Translations under genes and position numbers: made by a program
The notes under the pieces: model-generated
What the model was told of the DNA's origin: nothing
The model's input: only the letters and a program-made list of their open reading frames with translations
The model's database searches: none
Shown here: one piece after another, positions 11,528 to 22,549 of the stretch
Position numbering within the stretch: position 1 is the first letter of the stretch
Layout: each line of letters opens with the position of its first letter
Assembly (NCBI GenBank): GCA_002749535.1
Contig: MZZL01000065.1
Location: 186,001 to 250,000 of the forward strand
Direction of reading: 5' to 3'
DNA: 64,000 nt
Origin: Apophysomyces variabilis
Taxonomy: Eukaryota; Mucoromycota; Mucoromycetes; Mucorales; Mucoraceae

Positions 11528-12344
11528 GCATTTCGGTAGCACAGCTCGTCCGCAAAGCCTGTCCGCTTCCCCAGGAAGGACGGCGCGTATCGAACACCGA
11601 TATTTTACAGCTTTCCCCTTCAATTTTCACAAAGCGCTAAACCTTAGAGGATAAAGCGAAAAACAAAATAACATGACTAATATCCGCTTTCTTTGCATCC
11701 ATGTTGCCGACTTCTTCTGCGTCAAGCATGTCCCACTTTGCAAAGAAGACAGCTGTCAAAACAAAGCCTGGATGTTTCTACTAACCAAACATTTCATCTA
11801 GTATGATCATGTGGTTCTGACGGAGTAGTTTAGGTTTGGGAACACACCAGATCCATGGATCGGAAAAAATTGAAACCAAACGAAGAGTTACACGAGAGTG
11901 AGTGTGCCACTTCACTTCTCAATCAGATAAGGAATATTCTACATGCTGTTTTTCTGTACACGACGTCGCGATATTAATTGTTTGCTGTGGCCTCTACATT
12001 GTAACCCAGTCGTTAACCGACTTTATGATTCTAGTTACTAAGAGAAACTCAATGTAAATGTAAGACCTCTGCAATCAAGGTCGGGTTCTCGGTTAATCAG
12101 CGCTGATGATTCATGCCACAGCCTGAAAAAGTATAAAGCTCATCTGATTAACCATGTCAGTACCTTGTTAAATTTTAGCTTCGATATGTACTTTTTGTTA
12201 TGTTAAAGCGGGATATATTTTGTTTACTTTTGAGAGTGCGTTTCTTGGTAGCGAGAAATCAATGGACGAAAATTCCATCGATGTAAACCACATAGCGAAA
12301 AACACGGTTTTAAGTCCCGTTTTCGAGGAACGCTACCTTTAGTG

Positions 12345-12830
12345 TTAGTTATACCCATAGTAGCCGTTCAAGTGGTGTACATGAAGATCGGTGGGATGAA
12401 GATCGCCCACTAGTCTCTGTCTACACTTTGAGAGCGATACTCGTTCGACAGCCCTGCTTCTGCTTGTAATGTCATAACGGACTTCGTAGTCTACTACTTT
12501 TTTGCCAACAAACTTGATTGTCTGACCTTCTCCTTCGATCTTGATGCGGAGCTATCCCGTATTGGGTTTAATAACTCCTGGGTATATCACCTCGCAAGCG
12601 GGAATGTCATGGACCTCAGCATAATCGTGTGAAATATTCCCGGGTTAAGCTTTGATATGGTATTGAAGTCTGCCGCGTTCTTGCCTGAAATGAACATTAA
12701 CTCTTGGTCTGATTTCTGCAAACATAGTTTCAGCAAATTAAGCCGCGAAATAGATGCGAGACGTAAGAGTGATCTGATGTCTTTCAGCCGAGACAGCAGC
12801 ATACCGAAAAGAAAAATCAGAGTCGGGTAT
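12345..12830 (-). pseudogene. small secreted protein family, copy 2 (highly decayed)
   Basis: The minus strand shows a diverged version of the same family: VNVHFRQERG aligns with VNFWQVERP, KIEGEGQTIKFVGKK aligns with RIQGDNQLLTFIGQS, and a terminal VHHLNGYYGYN aligns with VHRLNDYYEHDFY. Internal stops interrupt it (for example after the HIKA and KPNTG positions), and the N-terminal signal region is barely recognisable. A TATA-like TTGTAAAAGAGG lies upstream near 12892-12903. This is the oldest-looking copy. Confidence 0.7.
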
Positions 12831-13381
12831 AGCTTTATTATTGACCGGAAAATAGCAGTTTGCTTTGATGGCAGATACTCGTACTTTTACACCTCTTTTA
12901 CAAGCGTTTTAGGAGACTAGCTCATTCGGAATGGTTTCCGGTTACTTAATTCCGGTGGAGTATATCAGGGTAATACAAAGCTTAGACATATTGTCTGTTG
13001 GTCTTATCGAGACTATACTAAAGGCTGTTATAAAAGTAAAAAGAGCTTATTGGATGCATTTGTCACCGATACCTTTTCATTGTTTCTTGCAAACAAATAA
13101 TCATACATCGAAAAATTGGCTTTTTAAAAGTATGGGAAGGGAGAGAGCGTTGTGTCTTTTGCTAATTCAGCGTTTGGCTTTATTTCTCAATAGTATTGTT
13201 CTAATGGCGTATTTTTAAGCTTCGAACTTACCGTGTTTACGGATGATGAACGTCGGGACTGACAAACGGTGACACAAAGAAGAAATAGGTGTGCAACTTC
13301 AATCGTCAATTGGGGTAAGTTCAGTCTGGACGTTGTTTGCTGTATATGAAATTAGATATCTCATCTATTCGTACAGTATCC

Positions 13382-13597
13382 CTAATGGTACGTAGAAGCG
13401 ACTTTCCTCAACTCAACGGCCTTCAGTGACGAGACGGAGTTATCGCAGAATACGCAATGGTGAGGGAATGCTTGAACCATGCTATAAGTAATGACGATCA
13501 CTAAGTGACATTCTTTCTTCTGCCAGGACGGTTTGGGGATGCTGTAGACAGCGTAAAAGAAATAGGCAGGAAATAACACCAAAAAGTTGGGGTTCAT
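13382..13597 (-). CDS. hypothetical 71-aa protein with signal-like N-terminus
   Basis: A short ATG-initiated frame whose first 20 residues are hydrophobic (MNPNFLVLFPAYFFYAVYS), like a secretion signal. The mature part has two Cys (HHCVFC) and no recognisable domain. It lies in the decayed secreted-protein neighbourhood, which makes a small secreted protein conceivable. A chance ORF is equally possible. Confidence 0.25.
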   Translation of the reverse strand: MNPNFLVLFPAYFFYAVYSIPKPSWQKKECHLVIVITYSMVQAFPHHCVFCDNSVSSLKAVELRKVASTYH

Positions 13598-14921
13598 GGT
13601 ACGAAAAAGGACGGCTTGTCGGACTCTTGGTGTGGCCTACTTACTATCGTGGCCAGTCTGTTCACCTATGTACTGTACTCTAACTTCACAAGCTCACTTG
13701 GCGTGTTTGATGAATTGACTTGACGCTAACATATCATATTGGTTCGGGCGTCCACCCTGATTACATCCACTCTATACAGAAAAAACCATTGCGTAAGTAG
13801 GAGATCTTGACGACTTGCAGTGGATTCCCAATTTCGGTATTAAAAAGTAGATGTTAGGTGACATACAGTTATGAGTATTAGATATGCCATTAGTCTGATT
13901 TGCAGAGCCTGAAGGTGTCTTATAGAGTATTGGAGATTGCTATACTTTTCCGAGATATTTCATTCTGTGGAAGAGAAGCGAACGAAATTAAAGTTGATTT
14001 GTTGCGAACTTAATTTTTGATAAAGAGCGCATATTACAGTACACAGGAAGGCAAGATAAGAATTGCAACCTCGCTTGATGCATTGTATGTGTAGCAACCC
14101 TGGAGAGCTTCAGAACACCTTAGGTGAATCGTCCTTATCTTGTATGCCGATCTTAACTACGCCGGAACAAAAGCAAGAAGCACGACTGTCGCAGCAGTCT
14201 GTCAATTGGTTAACAGCAACATGATTGTAATCAGTTAATATTTGCTTGCAAATGAAATCGTAAAAAATCGAGATCACTTGAGCTTATAGATTTTAAACCT
14301 CATAGGGGAAATGACATAGGTAGGTCACCTGAATGGTTAAGAAAAGAAATGACAAATGAGATTGTATCCCTTCATTTGGAATTTGGTGATTGAGTACATG
14401 CTGGTTTGGTGGAACATAGAAAGTGCCCCGGAGATTGTCTGAAAGTTGGAGGATATTTCATAGAATTGGCACAGTCGTTTTCCCATAGTGAAGAAAGCAG
14501 GTAATCAGCGTGTATAATCCGTTGTATATAACTTGTACGGTTGTCTGATAATTAGAATGCACCAATCCTTTATAAAGGCTTTTCAACCAGAAAATGCCCT
14601 TCTTTGTCTTGTCTCTGCTGTGATTGGTGTTTCTGATTTTGGAAAGACAAGACTAAAAGATGAGGAACTATTTGATAAAGATCAAGTATCAGCCAATATA
14701 CCTTGGGTAAATCAACATACCATCCCGCACTGCTTCCCTAGCTGACCTTTGTAAAGAGGCATTCAAGTTAAAGCACACTTCCCTAACGAATCGACTGTAG
14801 TACCATATCTCCAAACCCTTAATGTTTGCATCCAATCAGATTCAGAATACGGTGGGAAAAATGTTCCTTCGTCCTTTTTTTCCCTTTCCTTTTGTTCTTT
14901 TGTCTTTTATCCTATAAAGTT
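13598..14921. other. gene-free stretch
   Basis: No gene that I can support. It is AT-rich, with short frames only, and probably includes the arrestin-gene promoter at its right end. Confidence 0.55.
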
Positions 14922-16043
14922 ATGAAAAGGTTCACCCATGATGCGGGCAAGCATCTCCCGCCCGTCGACCTTTATGTTGCCGATAAACCTGTTTACTTCA
15001 TTGGTCCCGCATCCAGAGAAAACCCCATGTCTGGTATTCGTTCTAAAGTTATGGGTACCGTCCAATTCCACGATCGTAAAATAAAGTGGAACCGAATCAC
15101 CCTACAATTTTGTGGAAAGGCTGGGATCGATGTTCATGTTCCCGCGTCCACCTTGCCTAACGGTTTTGTGAGCAATGAAACGAACGATCAATCCACGCGA
15201 ATGCAAGCCACGATCCAGATCTGTCAGGTTGAAAAAGAACTCATCTTTACTGGCGAACCAACGATTGAATTTGGGCTTCATCTCCCTTCCGAACTTCCAC
15301 CGAGTATTCGTACAGATCACGCTTTTGTCGAGTATACCCTCGTTGCCATTTTCTCAGCCGGCACCTTTTTCAAGAAATACAGGATCCAGCGTTCAGTGAT
15401 CGTCCGTCGCCATTATTTACCCGGTCCCAGTGCGATGATACCCAGCGTCGAATACAATGGCGTTCGACAATGGTTTGAATGGTCAGCTGAAGTACCTAAA
15501 GCAACAGCAGTCGAATCGGGTGAAGTGGTCCTGGCCCTCCGCTGGAGCGTCGAGAAAGAACGCGTCGAAGTCGACAGGGTCGAATTGGCGGTGGAAGAAT
15601 TGGAAAATTACAGATTTCGTACAAAGGCCGGCGTTCATCATTTACCGCCCGTCATCACACGATTTCCATCAACAGAGTACCATCCACCTTCTTTTTCAAA
15701 TGCTTCTGATACCCACTTTATACGCACACCCATCGTAACCACAAGACCGCGACCCATCCGCTCCCATCATTATGACCCATTTCTTGAAATCTCTCATCGA
15801 CTGCAGCTTATCATTCATTTCACCGCCTCGTCCAATACAGTGGCAGAGCCATTACGTTTGGAATTCCCTATTATTATTACGGATTATCCTGCGGGCGAGG
15901 AACTATCCACATCTTCACTAAATGATCATTCAGCAGGCATGATAACCTCCATTGGTGGCGACGAAGCTGTAGTTCTGGATCTCGATTTGCCTGAATATAC
16001 GCCACGTTACGAACAAGCCATGGATTCGATCCATACAAGCTAA
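14922..16043 (+). CDS. arrestin-domain (ART-like) protein, 373 aa
   Basis: A single-exon frame. The frame stays open upstream, but 14922 is its first ATG. An arrestin N-like fold is suggested by DLYVADKPVYFIGP, by the beta-rich strand pattern, and by EFGLHLPSELPPSIRTDH, the usual 'F.F.LP..lP.S' step of fungal arrestins. It is followed by EYTLVAIFSAG and a C-terminal half with an arrestin C-like pattern (LEFPIIITDYP). The extreme C-terminus has LPEYTPRYE, an LPxY-type motif of the kind bound by Rsp5/Nedd4 WW domains. Established role of the family: adaptors that bring the ubiquitin ligase Rsp5 to plasma-membrane transporters for endocytosis. Which cargo is not indicated. It lies between inverted copies of the secreted-protein pseudogene. 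Confidence 0.8.
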   Translation: MKRFTHDAGKHLPPVDLYVADKPVYFIGPASRENPMSGIRSKVMGTVQFHDRKIKWNRITLQFCGKAGIDVHVPASTLPNGFVSNETNDQSTRMQATIQICQVEKELIFTGEPTIEFGLHLPSELPPSIRTDHAFVEYTLVAIFSAGTFFKKYRIQRSVIVRRHYLPGPSAMIPSVEYNGVRQWFEWSAEVPKATAVESGEVVLALRWSVEKERVEVDRVELAVEELENYRFRTKAGVHHLPPVITRFPSTEYHPPSFSNASDTHFIRTPIVTTRPRPIRSHHYDPFLEISHRLQLIIHFTASSNTVAEPLRLEFPIIITDYPAGEELSTSSLNDHSAGMITSIGGDEAVVLDLDLPEYTPRYEQAMDSIHTS

Positions 16044-16794
16044 AAGTCTAGAATTCGTAGACAGACGCGTTGCGCGTTTTGAAGAACCAAATCCGCTTCG
16101 CAACCGGATCTATCAAATAGGCTGAACGCCTTTGACACGGCCCGGCACCAAAGGACGCAAACACATTGTATATATGGAAGGAACATCGATTAGAAAGACG
16201 TGATAGAGTAGGGTGAACGGAACACCAAGGATCAGATTCAACGGAGTCATCAGAGGTCGATAGTTTTTTGGGTGCTTAACAAGCTTTGCACCCCACTTGC
16301 TTTTTATTTCTTATTGTATAACATAATCAAAGATTTTGAACACACTTTGTGCGTCGTATATGTATATTAACTGTTAATGATTGTATCTATTATGCTTCAA
16401 TTGTATCTTCTACCCTGAAGGTGCAAGATCACTAGACAGCAATTGCTGCACTACTCATTAAATATAAGTATAAAGGTATCAGGTTCTGAGGTGGTATATA
16501 CTTCTTATCTGATACGGCAGGGTTTATTCAACTGCTCCGACCTATCCAACGCACAGCACTTTTAGACAATTGGCTTTCTATGGACGTTTCTTAATTTATC
16601 CTAGTTTCACTTAAGTCACAATTTAAAGCTGCATGGATAATCTCGTTTCCGGTAATTAAAAGTGGAAGTCAATGCATTGACAAGCCATACAATTCCCCCG
16701 TCTTGACAATGTCTCTTCTGCTCTTTGCAGTAGTATTTCAGAACTAGAAACCATTCAATCGCGATAATAAGCGTTGGTGATTTTTCCAGCCGTG
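16044..16794. other. intergenic region between convergent genes
   Basis: About 750 bp between the 3' ends of the arrestin-like and F-box genes. Nothing beyond AT-rich 3' flanking sequence was recognised. Confidence 0.6.
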
Positions 16795-18630
16795 TCACCT
16801 ACAAGCTCTGATACCTTTTGATACAGCGTCAGTGATCACAACAGACAACGATAAATACCATTCTATTCTTTGCTTTACCTTGAATGAATTAAGCTGCATA
16901 CTGTCCACATAAGGGCATCGAATGGATACAAGTTGACTATATATACTAGAATTCAAGAGCTCCTCGCACGTCATGGCCTCAAATGCATCGAATGTATAAT
17001 CATCTCCACGTATCTCTCTCAGAAGTTCTTCCACAGGTAGATGCCGCAAGGTCTCTATTCCATAGATCTCATCCGCATCATACTTGTACCAGTGACTGTA
17101 AGTCTCGATCATTTCCCCGCTCTTCTCCTTTCCAATGTCTCTATTCCTTCCCTGTAGGTGCTCAGTTCCTCTTTCAAGCGTTACTTTAAATAGAGTATAG
17201 AATCCGCCGGCATAAGTGTCAACCACAAGGTGGTTGAGGCAGGCAAGAGGGTAATAGATGGTAATGAATCTATGTTGATGACACGCGAATTTGCATGAAA
17301 GAGAAGTGATAGAACGACAACACTGAGACAAAAACTGGAAGACATCATCATCAATGTCGTAGGCTTCCATATGAATCTCACGGAGTGTGTGTCGAAAATG
17401 ACTTCCATAAGTTTTAGTGACTGAGATTTCGTCCGATGCTTGAACGGTGAGCTTTCTAAGATTCCTCAGACCTTTCAAGAACCGGTCCAGCCTAATTCGT
17501 CCATTTCCGGCTATATCCAAATCAGTCAACATCGAGCAATGTCTTAAACCTTCCGCAACAGGAGCAATTGCCGTTTTGCCATGGATATTTGTTCGGATTT
17601 GGATTTGGATGGATCTTAATGTGTCGCGAAACCTGCTGATCGTTTTTAGGAGTTTACTTCCTCTGTCACACAAGCCAAACAACCCTTCCACAGGTGCACC
17701 CGTGGCTTTCAATGCCTTGGCAAAAACATAATAGGCATCACAGTTATTCATCGTCAAGTGTCGCAGGTGCCTACATGACCTGGCAAAAGGGATCCATTCC
17801 TCGACTCCGATTGAATCATAGCTGCCAGCGACTGTGAGCGACTCCAATCTGGTGTATTTTCGAGCGAAATATTGAAGCCAGTGACGGTCGCTTACTCCAT
17901 ACAACTCTAAAGTCCGCAAAGTTTCGCAAAGCACTACCTCACCTATTGCTGCGCTTAACATACGAACAGGATCAATCTTTAGCCAACGGAGGCGCGGCAA
18001 ACTGTTGTGGATTTTTTCCAACTCATTGAATGACATCGCTCGGATTACGTCGCCTTTTCTGTACCCAGAAGGTCCGATCCACAATATCTCTAAAAGTGGA
18101 AACTGCACAATGGCATTAACCCATTCTGTATGATCCGTCCATTTAACCCGTAGTTCAGTGAGTCGGTCTCTGAAAAAGACGGTCTGCAACTCCACTGGAG
18201 GGGGAACACCGCTAATGTGAAGCGTTACTCTTTTGATATGCTTAAATGTTCGTATCACAGGCAGAGAATTCCAGTCATGGTCAACTTCAGTGGTTATCTC
18301 CTGAACGAAAGGGCAAACAGACGGAAGGCTAGAGCCTAGATAACAAATCACACGACTCGAACCAGAGAGCTTCCTTACGAGATGCCCTCGCGGCATTGGC
18401 GTCGACCTGCTTGCGATTGTTTCGCATAACAGGCCACAGTACGATGGTACTTGCCAGGTTGGGCTATGAAAGTGTGGCAGTCGTACGCACCTGTACAAGC
18501 AAGACATCAACGCTATATTCCATGAGCGACAGACGCAGAGCATTTCTCGTAGTATGGTTCGTGAGACGCGGTTGGCAATGTTTTCTAAAATTTCCACAGG
18601 CAAGATTTCCGCCGAAATAGGAGGTGCCAT
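16795..18630 (-). CDS. F-box/leucine-rich-repeat protein, 611 aa
   Basis: An uninterrupted frame. The ATG at 18630 is preferred because the three upstream codons start with GTG. Residues about 7-45 form an F-box (ILPVEILENIANRVS then MLCVCRSWNIAL). The remainder shows irregular leucine-rich repeats, such as LRTLELYGVSDRHWLQYF, LRHLTMNNC and LTDLDIAGN, up to about residue 470. F-box proteins bind Skp1 and present substrates to an SCF ubiquitin ligase; the LRR part would be the substrate receptor. Early-diverging fungi carry large families of such LRR F-box proteins, so a specific orthologue cannot be named. The lack of introns contrasts with the intron-rich genes at 28-61 kb. Confidence 0.85.
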   Translation of the reverse strand: MAPPISAEILPVEILENIANRVSRTILREMLCVCRSWNIALMSCLYRCVRLPHFHSPTWQVPSYCGLLCETIASRSTPMPRGHLVRKLSGSSRVICYLGSSLPSVCPFVQEITTEVDHDWNSLPVIRTFKHIKRVTLHISGVPPPVELQTVFFRDRLTELRVKWTDHTEWVNAIVQFPLLEILWIGPSGYRKGDVIRAMSFNELEKIHNSLPRLRWLKIDPVRMLSAAIGEVVLCETLRTLELYGVSDRHWLQYFARKYTRLESLTVAGSYDSIGVEEWIPFARSCRHLRHLTMNNCDAYYVFAKALKATGAPVEGLFGLCDRGSKLLKTISRFRDTLRSIQIQIRTNIHGKTAIAPVAEGLRHCSMLTDLDIAGNGRIRLDRFLKGLRNLRKLTVQASDEISVTKTYGSHFRHTLREIHMEAYDIDDDVFQFLSQCCRSITSLSCKFACHQHRFITIYYPLACLNHLVVDTYAGGFYTLFKVTLERGTEHLQGRNRDIGKEKSGEMIETYSHWYKYDADEIYGIETLRHLPVEELLREIRGDDYTFDAFEAMTCEELLNSSIYSQLVSIRCPYVDSMQLNSFKVKQRIEWYLSLSVVITDAVSKGIRACR

Positions 18631-19690
18631 CTTGATCACCGTAAACGAGATGGATAACCTTGGCGTGCAGGAGATTGTCCATTTAAATGTGGTACCAGTA
18701 AACGCTATAACCTTTCACGCAGGTGCCACTTGTGCAACTGGCAAATTTCTTTCATAACCATTTGCTTTGCCACATATCAGTTCAGTCGCAAAATTTTAAC
18801 TTGACCGCTGCTGATAGTTATAGTCAAGCTCCGGCGTCTTCCTTGTTGTCGTTGTACGCAACCTGCGCATCGGTTCAAGGTGCATACATTCACTATTTTA
18901 CGTAATATAGCACAAGATCTACGCTCTTGCAGCCAAGTTGCATGGTTTGATCTGGCGGAAGATGCTAGTAGCTCATCTGGGCGGTCTCTAATTTCTGTTG
19001 ATATGACAATCACCCGCAGTCTAGTTGACAAAATAGCTTATAGACTCGTTCAAAGACTAGCAACGAAACGGAAAAATTGGATTTAACACAAAGAGCATTT
19101 GGTTCTTTTTTTTTTGCATCACCAAGGCACGATGTCGACCAAGCACGAAAAATACAACTTACATAATCGGTCTGAGTTGCAAGTTTAATCGTAATATAAA
19201 GTGCAGTTAGACAAGCTAACAGCCTGCGGTTGCTGTACTGCAAGGTAAATGCCGTAGCGAAAGGCGACGTCCCGATTTCATGCGCAGTAGACCCTATATA
19301 TATGCCGAGCCTTGCGTAATTGAGTACTGTTAAAGTTATACAGGTAGTTTTATTTTTGAAATTATTTCTTACTCCTGGATATAGTAAAATACAGTGCGCC
19401 ATCCTAACAATATGAATTGAAGCGCAAAGGAATGCTGCACTAGCAAAACCGAGATGTATCTCAATTTCTACAATTATTCTTTCGCCAACTGACTACTTGA
19501 TGCATAGAACAGGAAATATAATAGGCGAGAAATGAATTACTATTGCTTTTTGGAAAGATCCTTCACAATATTTCGGCATTATTCTACAGGTAAAATAGAT
19601 AGCAGGTGGTAGCTGCATGCCTAGTATGACAATTTTGTGCGAACGGAAGCAAACGTAACATTTCGCGAACGAGCAATTTTACCGGAATGC
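18631..19690. other. gene-free stretch with decayed family flank
   Basis: Short frames only. The part near 19300-19450 (minus) resembles the downstream part of the two-TM ORF that lies divergently from the intact secreted-protein gene at 63 kb (a gatggcg...tatttta match about 290 bp from the TATA box). It is probably a decayed partner. Confidence 0.4.
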
Positions 19691-19701
19691 TTATAAAAGA
19701 G
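19691..19701 (+). promoter_or_regulatory. TATA box of secreted-family copy 3
   Basis: TTATAAAAGAG preceded by ACCGGAATGC, about 55 bp before the ATG at 19755. It matches the intact copy and copy 1. Confidence 0.65.
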
Positions 19702-19754
19702 GTCAAAATCATGAGCCCCTTTCATCTAACCAAAGCTTCTTTTTCTGGTGAACC

Positions 19755-20177
19755 ATGAAGTTGCAATCCACACTTCTTGCTGCGTTTGCTTTTCTATTTG
19801 CTGCTGTCTCTGCCGCAAGCTACCAGGCCGCTCTTTAGTTCCTGCTATCTTCTCGCATCTACCCCCCGCCTTATTTTACCATCATCGAATTGCCTACAAT
19901 TCAAAAGACTATCCGTGTTCATTTCTGGCAAGTGGAAAGACCTCAAAACCTTACCAAAGCTTATCCCGGGCGTGTCTTTCAAGGTTATGTTGAAGTCGAC
20001 GATCTTTCTGCTTTCAATGGAACATACGCAGGTCTGATCAATGACGATACAAAGGCGCTCCAGATTCAAATCGAAGGAAATGGCCATACACTCAAGTTTT
20101 TTGGTCAAAGTGCGACAGAGGAGCCAGTGAAGGACCTGAAGGTACGAGCAGATGTACAACCAGGGGACGACGTCTAG
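19755..20177 (+). pseudogene. small secreted protein family, copy 3 (nonsense codon and truncated tail)
   Basis: The signal peptide (LLAAFAFLFAAVSA) is intact, then codon 28 is TAG (19836-19838), the same lesion as in copy 1. The frame then continues through FWQVERP, AYPGRV and EVDDLSAF but ends early at 20177, before the Tyr/His-rich tail. The region after it is rearranged, with small deletions. It lies in inverted orientation relative to copy 1, about 8.3 kb away. Confidence 0.8.
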
Positions 20178-22549
20178 AGTACAGGTCAATCGTCATGCTA
20201 CAAGTACACCGCTCGGACGGCTATTGTAGGATACGAATGAAAATATAAGCCATTTAACGTCCCAAATGAGCACAGAATGAAAAATATCGCATTATTGCTC
20301 GAGATAGGTCATTATGTATGGAAATTAAAAAAACCCTGACGGGGCAACGGGGAAAAAAGGCAGAAGCATTCTACAGGATACAGTATTCCCTATCGTCTTC
20401 CTTTTATCTGCCTTATTTCTTTGTTAAGAATGTCAGTTTTCTTCCTATATTGTAAAACTGCATAATCTTTCTTCCTCTTCTCATTGATTTTTTGCCTTTT
20501 GCAACAAATTCACAACTATTCTCTCTACCTCTCTCTTCTTTCCGTAACTCGCTTATCTCTTCTTTTTCCTTGTCAAAGCTCTCTTTCCCTCTTACCGCTT
20601 CCCTATATTCTACAATATTCACAGATTTGCTTTTTCTTTTTTGATCTTTACCGCTCCCCATCTGACGTTATTGCGCCAATTTTATAGGTATTATCTGGAA
20701 ATATCGCTTATCTTCGAAAACATAAAAACGTCATATCAAAAAAAAAAAGAAAGAAAGAAAGAAACAAATAGATTTGAGTGCAGCATGAAGCGATGTCATG
20801 TTCTATGTATATACCATTGTTATAGGTAGCATCTCCAATCTTTGTTGGTTGTACATACACAAGGTTAATCATTCTTCGGTCGCCACAAGGATATGGTCAA
20901 AAGATACTTATGTATATCCCTTGCTTTCTTCTACAATGCAGAAAAGAAAATGATTATTTGCTCATAAGCGACGGAAAGGGAGAGAGACGGTGGATTCAAG
21001 GGGTAAGTTTCCCTTTGAATAAAATCGAACATCAAAACGGAAATTAACGCATGCGACTATGTATCTATAAAGAGAAAAGGAAAAGAGATCACTATCAGCT
21101 CGATTGACAGCCTTTTTCTTTTTTAAATCTGCCACAATTAGGAAGTAATATCGGATTTCTTTTTCAGCGTCGTGGATAGACGCACGTATAACCCTATCAC
21201 AAGTTGATCTATCTGTTCCCAAGCCGGCTACGGTTTCTTTTTCTTGTATCACGCTTATCCACATGTTTAACTAAATTTGATTGCTGAAATTAACATTGAT
21301 TCACGAAGTACAACTATGCTTACGTAATGAGTTAAAATGTTGCATTATGAAAAAAATAAGGGATATTGGGATGGAGCGAGCGTTCCTCTATGGAACTTGT
21401 TATTTCATTAAATGGTTTGTTGTTCTTGCTTTTTAAAGTGCAATATTCAAGAACTGCCTATGCAATTACGCTTTTCTTTTATAAACCAGTTTCAAAGCAT
21501 CCAAACGCCTGCATGACTCAAAGAGTAATGCTAAACGAGATAGCAAACGAGAGAATAGGAAGGCCCAATTTAGGTTGAAAATCATAATGGATGGAAAGGG
21601 ATGCTTCAGTATCTTTCTCTATTTCTCAAGAAAGCTGAAGACACTAAACGTAAATGGTGGGAGCAAAGCTTGTTAAGGACACGGTGGAAGCAGCTTGTCA
21701 CTTAAGAAATACCTTATTAGTACCTTCGGCATGTTCTGCTACAATTGAAATGCGATGAGTAGCATATTGGCTTTGTTGCTGTTGGGCTGCAGCCGCGAGT
21801 AGGGTCAAAGAAGCACTTGTTCAACTGAATAACGCCGTCTCCGGACTAGTATCTTCCTAGTTCGACATATACTGCAAGCTTTAGTTCTTTGTCAACCTTC
21901 CCGGCTTCTGAAGCAGCTTGCAGATACACTTGACAAGTGCTTGTAGGATCACTCCCATTTCAAGTCATTTTGCTGGTTACAGCGTGAACGACTGTCCGTA
22001 ATCAGAGGAAAAGGGGGTTAGTTATCCAAACTTCCTAGGGAATTATTACACGCGCTAAAAGTTCAGGTCACTATGGTAGCTTTTTCCTTTTCATACGGCA
22101 TCAAACAATAAACTCCATAAGTTTATCTAAGCTAATACCAGCATTTAATGCGAGAGATTATCAACCTTTAGTGTGCCTAATAATTTTGTATCATATCTGA
22201 CTTCTCGAATACAAATGAAACATAGTAGAGAAAGGAATATCACTGTTGTAGTTTGCTTTGGCCTTTTTATCTTCAGTATCGTGCAAATTCCCTCAAGAGA
22301 ATCTGAAAAGACAAGATCATTTAAACACAGGCTACATTAGAGCAGATTTATTTTCCGCGGACTTGTCCTAAATCACCCGCGCATTATATCCATCCCCAAA
22401 ATGGAGTAGACAGTAATATTCAAGCTATTGGCACAATGTATAGCAAGATCCCTGAAAAAATAGATGCTCAAATGGGAGTTCGAGGCAACAAGTGTTGTTC
22501 GATATAGCTGTTGTTTGGTGGCTGTCAAGTGTATGCCAATATACACATT
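20178..22549. other. gene-free stretch
   Basis: About 2.4 kb without a supportable gene. It contains a pyrimidine-rich run (about 20395-20640) that creates a spurious lysine/glutamate-rich frame on the minus strand, and A-rich tracts near 20740. Confidence 0.5.

Noticed and set aside
12931..13218. 95-codon plus-strand ORF near copy 2 as a gene
   Set aside because: Only its end resembles the two-TM partner ORF at 63 kb, and the frame there is shifted by one base; it is better seen as a decayed partner.
20413..20661. 82-codon Lys/Glu-rich frame on minus
   Set aside because: An artefact of a pyrimidine-rich run on the plus strand; no start context or domain.
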